Origin: Clostridiales bacterium
GTDB lineage: Bacteria > Bacillota > Clostridia > Oscillospirales > Acutalibacteraceae
Direction of reading: 5' to 3'
DNA: 11,646 nucleotides
Assembly: GCA_020859725.1 (NCBI GenBank)
Contig: JAJBVR010000131.1
Span: forward strand, 1-11,646
Shown: piece by piece, positions 1 to 6,808 of the stretch
Position numbering within the stretch: position 1 is the first letter of the stretch
Layout of the letters: each line of letters opens with the position of its first letter
Position numbers and translations under genes: made by a program
The notes under the pieces: generated by a model
What the model saw: only the letters and a program-made list of their open reading frames with translations
What the model was told of the DNA's origin: nothing
Databases searched by the model: none

Positions 1-5
1 TTTTT

Positions 6-34
6 ATTATAACATTTACATTCTGCGAAAGCAA
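6..34 (-). promoter_or_regulatory. SigA-type promoter reading off the left edge
   Basis: On the minus strand the sequence reads TTGCTT, 17 bases, TATAAT, with an extended -10 (TGTTATAAT). The same TGTTATAAT string occurs in the lexA and degV promoters of this window, which supports it as a real local promoter form. It would drive a gene beyond the left edge. It lies downstream of the asparaginase terminator-like hairpin, so it probably starts a new transcription unit. Confidence 0.55.
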
Positions 35-59
35 CCAAACCATATTAATGTTGATTAAA

Positions 60-116
60 AGTTTATAAAATAATATAAAGAAAGCGCGCGCCGCGAAAAT
101 TTTTTGCGGCACACGC
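60..116 (-). terminator. Intrinsic terminator, probably for the asparaginase unit
   Basis: Read on the minus strand, GCGTGTGCCGC (116 to 106) pairs with GCGGCGCGCGC (94 to 84): 11 base pairs, two of them G-U. Further AAAA/TTTT pairing is possible in the loop, and the T-rich tract TTTCTTTATATTATTTT follows. On the plus strand the two wobble positions become C-A mismatches, so the hairpin is clearly better as a minus-strand RNA. It lies about 130 bases past the asparaginase stop. The T-tract is interrupted, so efficiency is uncertain. I see nothing else in 117-248 beyond AT-rich sequence. Confidence 0.5.
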
Positions 117-248
117 ATAAAAACACTTCAATAATCGGCGCACTGCAATATTTTGCCGAAATATTTTTCATTAATAAAATTGTTTAATTTATCTTTCTAT
201 ATATAATATCCCTTTTAAAACAAGTTTTTCTAAAAAAATTTAAAAAAT

Positions 249-1238
249 TTATAATTTTTTTGAAAATTCACCGCAAACGGGTGTTTTCATAAAGTTTATT
301 ATATCATCACGGCTGCCTTGCGCCAGCCATGCCTTTATATACACAGCGGGAAATGAGCAGGGCTCAAGAACAATTATTCCTTTGCTTTCAATTCCGTTAA
401 AGCTTTCATATCGCGCCCACGAATTAATGCCGACGGCGAAAACGGGGATTTCGCTTTCAAACGCTTTTTCGCAAAATTCGGCAAAGTATTTTGACTCCGT
501 ATTAAATGTTCCGGAATGGTACGGTCTTAAAATAACCGCCTTAACATCCGTTAAATCATAATAAAATCCGTCCCCGGGAACACAGGAAACCGCCAAAACA
601 CGTGAACATTCGCTGAAACGGCGACTGCCTTTATATCCGCAAAAATCAGACTTATCAGCCTTATAATGCGGATTTTGAGTTATTATACCGTTTTCATACC
701 ATGCCGCGGGTTCTCCGTGTGCATAAACATAATCTTTTGCCTCCGGATGGGAAAACATTTTAACCGCCGTGTATATAAACGCTTTTTCTCCGCTGTTTTT
801 ATACGAGGCAAACACGCCCTTTAATTTACATTGCTCCAAAAATTGAGCCGCCGCTTCAAAATTATCAAACCCGTTTGCCCTTTTATCCGAAAGCGGATAA
901 TTGCTTGAAACAAAAACCGCGCGGACATCTTCCCCCGCAAGTGCAAAAGAGAGAGCCGCCGCCGAATATTGCAGAGTATCGGTTCCGTGGCAAATTATTA
1001 TATTTCTGCTTCCGTTTTTTATAACCTCTTTAACACTGTTTAAAAGCAAATTAAGATAATTCGCGTTTAAATTTTCACTTAAAATCGTAAACGGCGAAAC
1101 AAATTCAAATTCCGCGCCGGGTTTTCCCTCACGGTATCTTTTAATAAGCCTTGATTTTACATAGGCGGAGGGGGATATAACATTTTCATTATAATCGCTT
1201 CCTATTGTTCCGCCCGTAAAAATAACGGAAATTTTCAT
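249..1238 (-). CDS. L-asparaginase (asparaginase/glutaminase family)
   Basis: 329 residues, predicted cytoplasmic: there is no signal peptide, and the first strand begins at residue 2. The family hydrolyses L-asparagine to aspartate and ammonia. Both signature motifs are present: TGGTIG at residues 8-13, with T11 as the likely nucleophile, and HGTDT at 84-88, with T86 and D87 as the second catalytic pair. K160 is a plausible catalytic lysine (inferred). The length matches bacterial asparaginases of about 320-350 residues. The start is well supported by GGAGG (1245-1249) seven bases (1239-1244 plus spacing) upstream of the ATG at 1238. The gene follows tRNA-Met and tRNA-Glu on the same strand, separated only by their terminator, so expression probably depends on read-through or a promoter inside the tRNA genes. 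Type I versus type II cannot be settled by eye. Confidence 0.93.
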   Translation of the reverse strand: MKISVIFTGGTIGSDYNENVISPSAYVKSRLIKRYREGKPGAEFEFVSPFTILSENLNANYLNLLLNSVKEVIKNGSRNIIICHGTDTLQYSAAALSFALAGEDVRAVFVSSNYPLSDKRANGFDNFEAAAQFLEQCKLKGVFASYKNSGEKAFIYTAVKMFSHPEAKDYVYAHGEPAAWYENGIITQNPHYKADKSDFCGYKGSRRFSECSRVLAVSCVPGDGFYYDLTDVKAVILRPYHSGTFNTESKYFAEFCEKAFESEIPVFAVGINSWARYESFNGIESKGIIVLEPCSFPAVYIKAWLAQGSRDDIINFMKTPVCGEFSKKL

Positions 1239-1249
1239 ATTTTTCCTCC

Positions 1250-1282
1250 AAAAACAAAAGGACCTGCAAAAGCAAGTCCTTT
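1250..1282 (-). terminator. Intrinsic terminator after tRNA-Glu
   Basis: On the minus strand AAAGGACTTGC (1282-1272), loop TTTT, GCAGGTCCTTT (1267-1257) form an 11-base-pair stem with one G-U pair, followed by TGTTTTT (1256-1250). It begins five bases after the tRNA-Glu CCA end, and its U-tract abuts the GGAGG of the asparaginase gene. It therefore ends the tRNA transcript and also forms the leader of the next gene. On the plus strand it has no adequate T-tract. Confidence 0.85.
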
Positions 1283-1287
1283 AACGT

Positions 1288-1362
1288 TGGTGACCCGGAC
1301 GAGAATTGAACTCGTGTTACCGCCGTGAAAGGGCGGTGTCTTAACCTCTTGACCACCGGGCC
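1288..1362 (-). tRNA. tRNA-Glu (anticodon TTC)
   Basis: 75 bases with an encoded CCA (1288-1290). The acceptor stem GGCCCGG pairs with CCGGGTC with one G-U, and the discriminator is A. The D-loop contains GGTCAAGAGGTTAAGAC. The anticodon arm is CCGCC-CTTTCAC-GGCGG with anticodon TTC at 1327-1329, and the T arm contains GTTCAATTC. The overall sequence closely resembles known Firmicutes tRNA-Glu. It lies two bases after tRNA-Met and is transcribed with it. Confidence 0.97.
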
Positions 1363-1364
1363 GT

Positions 1365-1441
1365 TGGTGGCTTTAACTGGATTCGAACCAGTGACACTGC
1401 GGGTATGAACCGCATGCTCTAGCCAACTGAGCTATAAAGCC
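1365..1441 (-). tRNA. tRNA-Met, elongator (anticodon CAT)
   Basis: 77 bases with encoded CCA (1365-1367). The acceptor stem GGCTTTA/TAAAGCC is a perfect seven pairs, with discriminator A. The D-arm has AGCTCAGTTGGCTAGAGC, and the anticodon loop TTCATAC has CAT at 1405-1407. The T-arm is CTGG-TTCGAAT-CCAG. The G1-C72 pair rules out an initiator tRNA, which has a 1-72 mismatch. The GTCACTGGTTCGAATCC part resembles elongator tRNA-Met rather than tRNA-Ile2, whose CAT anticodon is lysidine-modified. The Met/Ile2 distinction is from memory of the families. Confidence 0.94.
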
Positions 1442-1470
1442 ATTTATCGGCTATATTTCAAGCAAGGTAG

Positions 1471-1499
1471 ATTATATATTATAAAAGGCAGTTTGTCAA
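1471..1499 (-). promoter_or_regulatory. Consensus promoter of the tRNA-Met/tRNA-Glu unit
   Basis: On the minus strand: TTGACA (1499-1494), exactly 17 bases, TATAAT (1476-1471). This is a perfect SigA-type match, expected for a strong tRNA promoter. The predicted start is near 1463-1465, about 22 bases before mature tRNA-Met. It is back to back with the lexA promoter; the two -35 boxes are 36 bases apart. Confidence 0.92.
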
Positions 1500-1525
1500 C
1501 ACTTTTTTTCAAAAGATAGAAATTA

Positions 1526-1537
1526 GTACATTCGTTT
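1526..1537. promoter_or_regulatory. Possible LexA operator, degenerate
   Basis: GTAC-ATTC-GTTT resembles the Gram-positive LexA (Cheo) box GAAC-N4-GTTC with two mismatches. It overlaps the -35 of the lexA promoter, the right place for autorepression. The match is imperfect and AT-rich DNA gives chance hits; position is the main argument. Confidence 0.35.
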
Positions 1538-1564
1538 GACTTTTTCCGCCGTTTATGTTATAAT
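1536..1564 (+). promoter_or_regulatory. lexA promoter
   Basis: TTGACT, 17 bases, TATAAT, with an extended -10 (TGTTATAAT). The start is predicted near 1571, giving a leader of about 170 bases before the lexA ATG. The leader holds only AT-rich sequence and weak inverted repeats (such as 1620-1628 with 1707-1715); I could not recognise a riboswitch in it. Confidence 0.85.
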
Positions 1565-1722
1565 ACATTCAATTTATTATATCTATTATAATGTGCGAAT
1601 GTGCGCGGACACTGAATTTTTTAATATTATATTACACACGATACGCGGCAGCTTTTTATTAAGCCTGTAAAAGCCGAATCTGTTTATAACCGGCGCGTAA
1701 AATATCAATATTAAATCAAAGG

Positions 1723-1740
1723 AAAGGCTATGTGATTATT
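1723..1740 (+). promoter_or_regulatory. lexA translation initiation region
   Basis: AAAGG (1723-1727) and GTGAT (1732-1736) lie before the ATG at 1741. GTGAT matches the extended Shine-Dalgarno (GGAGGTGAT) complementary to the 16S 3' end, at the spacing usual for GGTGAT-N4-ATG. This favours ATG 1741 over the in-frame GTG at 1732, which adds MII. An overlapping ATG at 1730 is followed at once by TGA, making a start-stop ORF. The element is nearly identical to the one before glyS. Confidence 0.6.
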
Positions 1741-2331
1741 ATGGCTAAAAAAATCAATAAAACTCAGGAAAAAGTTTTTAATTATATTAAAGAAGCCTTA
1801 AGTGAAAAAGGAATTGCTCCCTCAATCAGGGAAATAGGCGATGCCGTTGGGCTTCGTTCCACCTCAACGGTTCAATACAACCTTAACGCGCTTGAAAGAG
1901 CGGGGTATATTGAGCGCGACCCTGCGTTGAAACGCACCATAAGACTTGCGGGAAGCAACCTCAAAACAACGCCGGTTCCACTTTTGGGAACGGTTACCGC
2001 GGGCGTGCCCATATTAGCGCAGGAGCAGATTGAGGAATACATTCCCGTTTCTCTTGGCAAAAGCGGCGAATATTTCGCACTTCACGTTAAAGGCTCCTCA
2101 ATGATAAACGCGCATATACTGGACGGAGATATAATAATAGTTGAAAAAACACCCGTTGCTCAAAACGGCGATATAGTTGTGGCGCTGATTGAAGATGAAG
2201 CCACTGTTAAAAGATTTTTCAAGGAAAACGGGCATTTCAGGCTTCAGCCGGAAAACGATGAATTTGAACCTATAATAGTTAAAGAGGTTGCCCTGCTGGG
2301 CAGAGTTGTTTCTCTTATCAGAAACTATTAA
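1741..2331 (+). CDS. lexA: LexA SOS repressor / autoprotease
   Basis: 196 residues from ATG 1741 (199 from GTG 1732). LexA represses SOS genes and cleaves itself when stimulated by RecA-ssDNA filaments. The N-terminal winged helix-turn-helix spans about residues 1-65, with SIREIGDAVGL followed by STSTVQYNLNALERAGYI as the recognition region. The cleavage site is the Ala87-Gly88 bond in TVTAGVP. The S24-type protease domain carries the nucleophile Ser120 in GSSMINAHILDGD and the general base Lys157 in EATVKRFF. Length and motif order fit intact, full-length LexA. It has its own promoter, with a LexA-box-like sequence over the -35, consistent with autoregulation. No terminator is evident after the stop, and the following 210 bases contain no convincing gene until the mrp promoter. 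Confidence 0.96.
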   Translation: MAKKINKTQEKVFNYIKEALSEKGIAPSIREIGDAVGLRSTSTVQYNLNALERAGYIERDPALKRTIRLAGSNLKTTPVPLLGTVTAGVPILAQEQIEEYIPVSLGKSGEYFALHVKGSSMINAHILDGDIIIVEKTPVAQNGDIVVALIEDEATVKRFFKENGHFRLQPENDEFEPIIVKEVALLGRVVSLIRNY

Positions 2332-2472
2332 AGCAATTTTATCGTATATCTTATTTTACTTTTTTGCCGATATGGTTTTGGATTTATTTGAGAAAAACAG
2401 CTTAAAAACAATTCCAACGGGAAAACCGATGGTTCAAAGAGGTGCAGATATAAAAACGATATATAGCAGTTG

Positions 2473-2501
2473 TTGATACATAATAAACATTGTGATATAA
2501 T
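2473..2501 (+). promoter_or_regulatory. Promoter of the mrp cluster
   Basis: TTGATA, 17 bases, TATAAT; the start is predicted near 2508, about 34 bases upstream of the mrp ATG. It should drive mrp, the dCMP deaminase gene and probably the two following tightly spaced genes. Confidence 0.83.
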
Positions 2502-2541
2502 TTACGAAGCGATTTTAAAATAATATACCGGAGGTGCTTTT

Positions 2542-3360
2542 ATGAGCGAATGTTCACATGATTGTTCATCCTGCGCTTCAAACTGCGGTGAAAGAAAAGA
2601 ACCGCAGAATTTTCTGAAACCTGCGAATAAATATTCAAAAATTAAAAAGGTTATAGGCATTGTAAGCGGAAAAGGCGGAGTAGGAAAAAGCCTTGTTGCC
2701 TGCCTGCTTGCCTCAAAATGTGCAAAAGCGGGGCTTAAAGTCGGCGTGCTGGACGCCGATATAACAGGTCCGTCCGTGCCCAAATCATTCGGAATAGACG
2801 AAAGAGCCGTTCAGGACGGTGAATGCCTTCTTCCGAATATAACCGAAAACGGCATAAAAATTATGAGCATAAATCTGCTTTTAGAGGACGCCAATGCTCC
2901 TGTTGTGTGGCGAGGCCCCGTTATAAGCGGCGTTGTGGAGCAGTTTTGGACTGATGTTCGCTGGGGAGAGCTTGATTATCTTTTTGTTGATATGCCGCCG
3001 GGAACAGGCGATGTTGCGCTCACCGTGTTTCAAAGTCTGCCCGTAGACGGAATTATAATAGTTTCCACACCGCAGGATCTTGTTAGAATGATTGTAAACA
3101 AAGCCTTTAATATGGCAAAGATGATGAATGTGCCGGTTTTGGGGCTTATTGAAAATATGAGCTGGTTCTTCTGCCCCGAATGCGACAAAAAATTTGAGAT
3201 TTTCGGAAAATCCCAAATTGACGAAACTGCAGCGCAGCTCGGAGTTCCCGTGCTGGCAAAGCTCCCTGTTAACCCGAAAATAAACAGATTGGTTGACAGC
3301 GGCAAAATTTACAAAGCCGAATGCCCGGAGCTTGACGATTTTGTTGACGCGCTGAAATGA
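2542..3360 (+). CDS. mrp: Mrp/NBP35-type P-loop ATPase, Fe-S cluster carrier
   Basis: 272 residues, cytoplasmic. The family binds and transfers [4Fe-4S] clusters in an ATP-dependent way. The N-terminal extension holds four cysteines (C4, C8, C11, C15) as in NBP35-like proteins, an alternative cluster site. The deviant Walker A GKGGVGKS spans 43-50 (signature K44, P-loop K49). DADITGPS at 71-78 is the switch region, and VDMPPGTGD at 149-157 is Walker B plus its extension. CPEC at 211-214 holds the conserved CxxC pair that bridges the cluster in the dimer. ATG is preceded by GGAGGTG at good spacing. This is the N-terminal-Cys form common in clostridia, without the MIP18/DUF59 domain of proteobacterial Mrp. 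It is the first gene of the cluster; dCMP deaminase follows 35 bases later. The specific target apoproteins are unknown. Confidence 0.94.
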   Translation: MSECSHDCSSCASNCGERKEPQNFLKPANKYSKIKKVIGIVSGKGGVGKSLVACLLASKCAKAGLKVGVLDADITGPSVPKSFGIDERAVQDGECLLPNITENGIKIMSINLLLEDANAPVVWRGPVISGVVEQFWTDVRWGELDYLFVDMPPGTGDVALTVFQSLPVDGIIIVSTPQDLVRMIVNKAFNMAKMMNVPVLGLIENMSWFFCPECDKKFEIFGKSQIDETAAQLGVPVLAKLPVNPKINRLVDSGKIYKAECPELDDFVDALK

Positions 3361-3395
3361 TTATCATTACCCTGTTGCAAACCTGAGGAGGAGTT

Positions 3396-3893
3396 ATGGC
3401 TAAACGCAAAAATTACATTTCATGGGATGAATATTTTATGGGTGTCGCCCTTCTTTCCGCTATGAGAAGCAAAGACCCGAATACACAGGTGGGAGCCTGT
3501 ATTGTTAACGCTGACAACAGAATAGTAAGCGTTGGTTATAACGGATTCCCCCGCGGCTGCTCGGATGAGGACTTTCCTTGGGAGCGCACCGCCGACAACC
3601 CGAATGACACAAAATATCCTTTTGTTTGCCACGCGGAGCTTAATGCGATTTTAAATTCAAACGGAATCGGCGTTAAGGGCGCCAGAATTTACGTGGCTCT
3701 TTTTCCCTGCAACGAATGCGCCAAGGCGATAATTCAGGCCGGCATTTCAGAGGTTATTTACATAAGTGATAAATATTCACACACTGATAATAACCGCGCC
3801 AGCAGAAGAATGCTTGAAGCGGCGGGAATAAAGCTTACCAAATTCAGCAGCGATATAAAAATTCAATTTGATTTTAACCCGGAGAATGTATAA
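3396..3893 (+). CDS. Deoxycytidylate (dCMP) deaminase, ComEB type
   Basis: 165 residues, cytoplasmic. The zinc enzyme deaminates dCMP to dUMP, feeding thymidylate synthesis. The cytidine/dCMP deaminase fold is shown by CHAELNAI, with zinc ligand H79 and catalytic E81, and PCNEC with zinc ligands C105 and C108. [13 protein letters not shown] (25-37) and [18 protein letters not shown] (48-65) are the typical dCMP deaminase N-terminal and substrate-loop segments, separating it from tRNA adenosine deaminase (TadA) and cytidine deaminase. Start: ATG 3396 follows GAGGAG (3385-3390). Length is usual for the family, as in ComEB and T4 dCMP deaminase. I cannot see whether the allosteric dCTP/dTTP control is kept. 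It is co-transcribed with mrp, and its 3' end overlaps or abuts the next gene. Confidence 0.95.
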   Translation: MAKRKNYISWDEYFMGVALLSAMRSKDPNTQVGACIVNADNRIVSVGYNGFPRGCSDEDFPWERTADNPNDTKYPFVCHAELNAILNSNGIGVKGARIYVALFPCNECAKAIIQAGISEVIYISDKYSHTDNNRASRRMLEAAGIKLTKFSSDIKIQFDFNPENV

Positions 3894-3894
3894 T

Positions 3895-4482
3895 TTGGAA
3901 TTAGATATTTACGATTTTGATAAAACTCTTGTTCCGTTTGACAGCGGTTCGCTTTTTATATTTTTCTGCGCCGTCCGTTACCCTTGGATTTTGATTACGG
4001 AAATCCCCTGTATTTTAATATTCGGTTTGCTTGTGGCGTTTAAAATAATAAGATTTACAAGCTTCAAAAAATTTTGCTTTTCATTCGTTTTGCTTATCCC
4101 GCTGGAAAAAGCGGTTAAAAAATTTTGGGATAAACATGAAAAGGATATTTATCCGTGGTTTTTCAGCCGCAAAAGAAAGGCGCTGGTAATAAGCGCTTCG
4201 CCGGATTTTCTTTTAAATGAAATTGCGCGCCGGGCAAAATTTGATTATCTTATATGCACAAGGCACAACGCCAAAACGGGCGCAATTATAGGCGAAAACT
4301 GCCGCGGGCGGGAAAAGGTTCGAAGATTTAAAGAAGAATTTAGAAACGTAAAAATCGTTGACGTTTATTCTGATTCCTATAAACATGATAAATACATATT
4401 TTCCCTGGCCGGCGGAAGCTGCTACCACATTGAAAAAGGGAAAAGGATTAAATTTGATTACAATAAAAAATACGGGGAATAA
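3895..4482 (+). CDS. HAD-superfamily (IB-type) phosphatase with hydrophobic cap
   Basis: 195 residues from TTG 3895, chosen because GGAG (3881-3884) is ten bases upstream. ATG 3886 would be only one base from that GGAG, and TTG 3868 overlaps the previous gene more. HAD motifs (numbered from TTG 3895): DFDKT at 7-11 (nucleophile D7, acid/base D9), VISASP around 97-102 (motif II Ser), GREK ending at K141 (motif III), and SDSYKHD with D160 and D165 (motif IV). The cap, about residues 18-75, is strongly hydrophobic and could be one or two membrane segments, so the enzyme may act at the membrane face. Phosphoserine-phosphatase-like members act on small phosphomonoesters or lipid phosphates; the substrate here cannot be named. 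It starts one base after the dCMP deaminase stop, so translation is probably coupled. Confidence 0.82.
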   Translation: MELDIYDFDKTLVPFDSGSLFIFFCAVRYPWILITEIPCILIFGLLVAFKIIRFTSFKKFCFSFVLLIPLEKAVKKFWDKHEKDIYPWFFSRKRKALVISASPDFLLNEIARRAKFDYLICTRHNAKTGAIIGENCRGREKVRRFKEEFRNVKIVDVYSDSYKHDKYIFSLAGGSCYHIEKGKRIKFDYNKKYGE

Positions 4483-4487
4483 ACTTT

Positions 4488-5771
4488 ATGAAAGACCGCG
4501 GTTTAAATAAGATATTAATAATAATTTTAACCTTAATTTTTGTAGCATTATGCGTATTTGCAGTTTATTACCATAAGAACATTTACATTCCCAAACTGGA
4601 AAAGGCGCAAAACTATTCAACGCAGATACCCGTAAGCGAAAGTGTGCCGCAAAAAGCGGGAAAAAGGGAACTTCTTGCGGAGAACGAGAGCCTTGATATA
4701 CAGCTTTATAAAGACGGGGATTATGTTATCATTGTGCAAAACGGCAAAGAGGCGGAATTCTCCGATTGGAATAAAAATATATCACTTAAAACTCCCGAAA
4801 TATACAGCTTTGATTTTAACGGCGATAATACCGATGAAATTGTTATTCGTGTGTATGAAGGAGAGGATGAAAAAACAGGCGAGGATATTTACGGGATTTA
4901 CGCACTTTCCCCGGCGGACAGCCCCGAATCCGATTCGCCGTACACGGTTAACTATATAAACAGCGATTCATGGAGCGCGATTTTTAAAAGCACTGTAATG
5001 TGGAGCGCAAATCAGCTGATAAGCACGCCGAAACGGATTCAGTTTATTATGGACTATTCAGGCTCAAACATTACGTATAATCAGGATACGGGAATTGTTT
5101 CCGATTCAGACCACGTGTGGTACTTGCTGGCTTCGAAAACCGAAAACGGGAATTACTGCACTTTTAAAAGCTGCTATATAGGCCCGGCGGTTTTAAGCGT
5201 TAACAGCGAAACAAACGCCGTTGAAGCAAGCTTTTCCGTTTATTTTTCATATGAAGAAATCCGGGCAGACCAAATGGGCGGAAATATTACCTGCGGCATA
5301 ACATTAACAAACAACAAATATTCAATAACGGAAAAAACGGTAAAATTCAGCACAAATCCCGAATATTCAACACCCGAACCGACTCAAACCGCCGCGGACT
5401 GGACCAAAACCTTTACAAACCCCGGCGGAATGACTTCCTCGCGGACTATTTCAAATTTGGCGCTGAGATGCGGCAGCGGAAATTCATTCAGAAGAATTTC
5501 AAATGAAACAAATCAGGGCGCCGGAGTAAACGAAATAACCGTAACAAAATCAGCTCTTACAATCAGGCTGAAATCAGGCTTCAAGTTTGCACCCGAAGCG
5601 GGAGAAATTCAAAATATAAATATTTATATTGATTACGGCACGGGTAAATATAACATTGCAAATTCGGCAAAAATAACACAGGAAAACGGCATTGAAACAC
5701 TTACCGTTTATTTTGACGCCGAATATTCCACATCCGATTTGAAAAGCTTTGATATTTATGCAGGCGTATAA
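4488..5771 (+). CDS. Membrane-anchored extracellular protein, function unknown
   Basis: 427 residues; I do not recognise a family. A single N-terminal hydrophobic segment (about residues 8-28) after MKDRGLNK indicates a signal anchor, with the rest outside the cell. There is no lipobox, LPXTG signal or S-layer motif. Residues 109-118 read DFNGDNTDEI, resembling the calcium-binding loops of FG-GAP/VCBS or dockerin-like repeats, but only one clear copy exists. The remainder is rich in Ser, Thr, Asn and aromatic residues in alternating pattern, suggesting beta-sandwich domains, with a possible second domain from about residue 305 to the end. It begins five bases after the HAD gene stop, with GGGG (4474-4477) as ribosome binding site, so it is last in the mrp cluster. 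Context suggests co-expression only, not a function. Confidence 0.75.
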   Translation: MKDRGLNKILIIILTLIFVALCVFAVYYHKNIYIPKLEKAQNYSTQIPVSESVPQKAGKRELLAENESLDIQLYKDGDYVIIVQNGKEAEFSDWNKNISLKTPEIYSFDFNGDNTDEIVIRVYEGEDEKTGEDIYGIYALSPADSPESDSPYTVNYINSDSWSAIFKSTVMWSANQLISTPKRIQFIMDYSGSNITYNQDTGIVSDSDHVWYLLASKTENGNYCTFKSCYIGPAVLSVNSETNAVEASFSVYFSYEEIRADQMGGNITCGITLTNNKYSITEKTVKFSTNPEYSTPEPTQTAADWTKTFTNPGGMTSSRTISNLALRCGSGNSFRRISNETNQGAGVNEITVTKSALTIRLKSGFKFAPEAGEIQNINIYIDYGTGKYNIANSAKITQENGIETLTVYFDAEYSTSDLKSFDIYAGV

Positions 5772-5846
5772 TCGGGTAAGCTTTTATATTCATTTTTTCA
5801 ATTCTTAATTTTTTTATTTATTAGGCATAATATTCTTATGTTTTTG

Positions 5847-5876
5847 TTGCGGCGTTTAGCATTTTTATGTTATAAT
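5847..5876 (+). promoter_or_regulatory. degV promoter
   Basis: TTGCGG, 18 bases, TATAAT, with the extended -10 TGTTATAAT that compensates for the weak -35. The predicted start near 5883 leaves a leader of about 28 bases to the ATG. No terminator hairpin is visible between the previous gene (5771) and this promoter, only AT-rich sequence. Confidence 0.7.
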
Positions 5877-5910
5877 TCATACTGATTTTATATAATAAAG
5901 GGGGAATATT

Positions 5911-6762
5911 ATGAGTGTTATTATTACTGCTGATTCTACTTGCGATCTTCCTCCAAGCATAACAGAAAGCAGAAATATAACAATAATTCCTCTTTCTGTT
6001 CTTTTGGGGGAAAAATCATACTTGGACGGCATTGAAATAAAGCCTTCCGATTTATATGATTTTGTTAAAAAAACAGGCGTTTTGCCAAAAACAGCCGCAG
6101 TTACTCCCGCTCAGTATTATGAAGTTTTTAAAAGAGAAACGGATAACGGAAATTCCGTTGTTCATATAGGGCTTTCATCCGCAATTTCATCAAGCTTTCA
6201 AAACGCGTTAATAGCGGCGGCGGATTTTAATAATGTTTACTGCGTTGATTCAAAAAATCTTTGCACAGCGATGGGGCTGCTTGTTCTTAAAGCCTGTGAT
6301 TTAAGGGATAAAGGCTTCGATGCGCGTAAAATATCAAATCGCGCTGCGGCTCTTGTGCCCAAAGTTCACGCCACCTTTGTGCTTGACAATCTGGAATATC
6401 TTCACAAAGGCGGAAGATGCAGCGCCGTGGCAAAATTCGGCGCAAATGTTCTTGGGCTCAAACCCGTAATAGGAGTGGACAGCGGCACGGGAAAAATGGA
6501 TGTTATAAAAAAATACCGCGGTAAAATAGATTCTGTTTATAAGCAATATATAAATGACAGCCTTGCCGATATTTCAAAAATTGACCAAACCAGAATAGTT
6601 ATTGCAAATTCCGGCGGTATTTCCGGTGAGATACTCGCGTTTGCAAAAGGCGTTGCCGAGGGAAAAGGTCGCTTTAACGAAATAATTACGGCAGACGCCG
6701 GATGCACCATTTCATCGCACTGCGGTCCGAAAACCTTGGCTGTTTTTTATATGAAAAAATAA
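5911..6762 (+). CDS. DegV family fatty-acid-binding protein (FakB-like)
   Basis: 283 residues, cytoplasmic. DegV/FakB proteins bind a fatty acid and present it to the kinase FakA, which makes acyl phosphate for phospholipid synthesis; FakA is not in this window. Visible hallmarks are the N-terminal ITADSTCDLP (5-14), TAAVTPAQYYEVF in the lid region, GLSSAISSSFQNA (about 87-99), LEYLHKGGRCSAVAKFGANV leading into the GLKPVIGV segment, and the C-terminal SSHCGPKTLAVFY. Length matches the usual 280-290 residues. ATG 5911 follows AAAGGGGG at good spacing. It has its own promoter. A weak hairpin follows the stop, and birA begins 77 bases on, so some read-through into birA is possible. The lipid specificity cannot be told, since genomes carry several paralogues. 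Confidence 0.93.
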   Translation: MSVIITADSTCDLPPSITESRNITIIPLSVLLGEKSYLDGIEIKPSDLYDFVKKTGVLPKTAAVTPAQYYEVFKRETDNGNSVVHIGLSSAISSSFQNALIAAADFNNVYCVDSKNLCTAMGLLVLKACDLRDKGFDARKISNRAAALVPKVHATFVLDNLEYLHKGGRCSAVAKFGANVLGLKPVIGVDSGTGKMDVIKKYRGKIDSVYKQYINDSLADISKIDQTRIVIANSGGISGEILAFAKGVAEGKGRFNEIITADAGCTISSHCGPKTLAVFYMKK

Positions 6763-6768
6763 TAACCG

Positions 6769-6799
6769 CGGGCTGATTTTGTCTCAGTCCGTATATTTT
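6769..6799 (+). terminator. Weak intrinsic terminator after degV
   Basis: CGGGCTGA (6769-6776), loop TTTTGTC, TCAGTCCG (6784-6791) form eight pairs with one G-U, followed by TATATTTT. The U-tract is interrupted, so partial termination is likely. It sits six bases past the degV stop. Confidence 0.5.
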
Positions 6800-6808
6800 A
6801 CATAAAAA

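Noticed and set aside
1593..1604. GTGC-GAAT-GTGC as a second LexA box
   Set aside because: It is a direct repeat, not an inverted one, and differs from GAAC-N4-GTTC in both halves.
2288..2476. Open frame of 62 codons overlapping the lexA 3' end
   Set aside because: It has no Shine-Dalgarno, starts inside lexA in another frame, and its translation (hydrophobic then random) looks like chance; the region is better read as lexA 3' sequence plus the mrp promoter.
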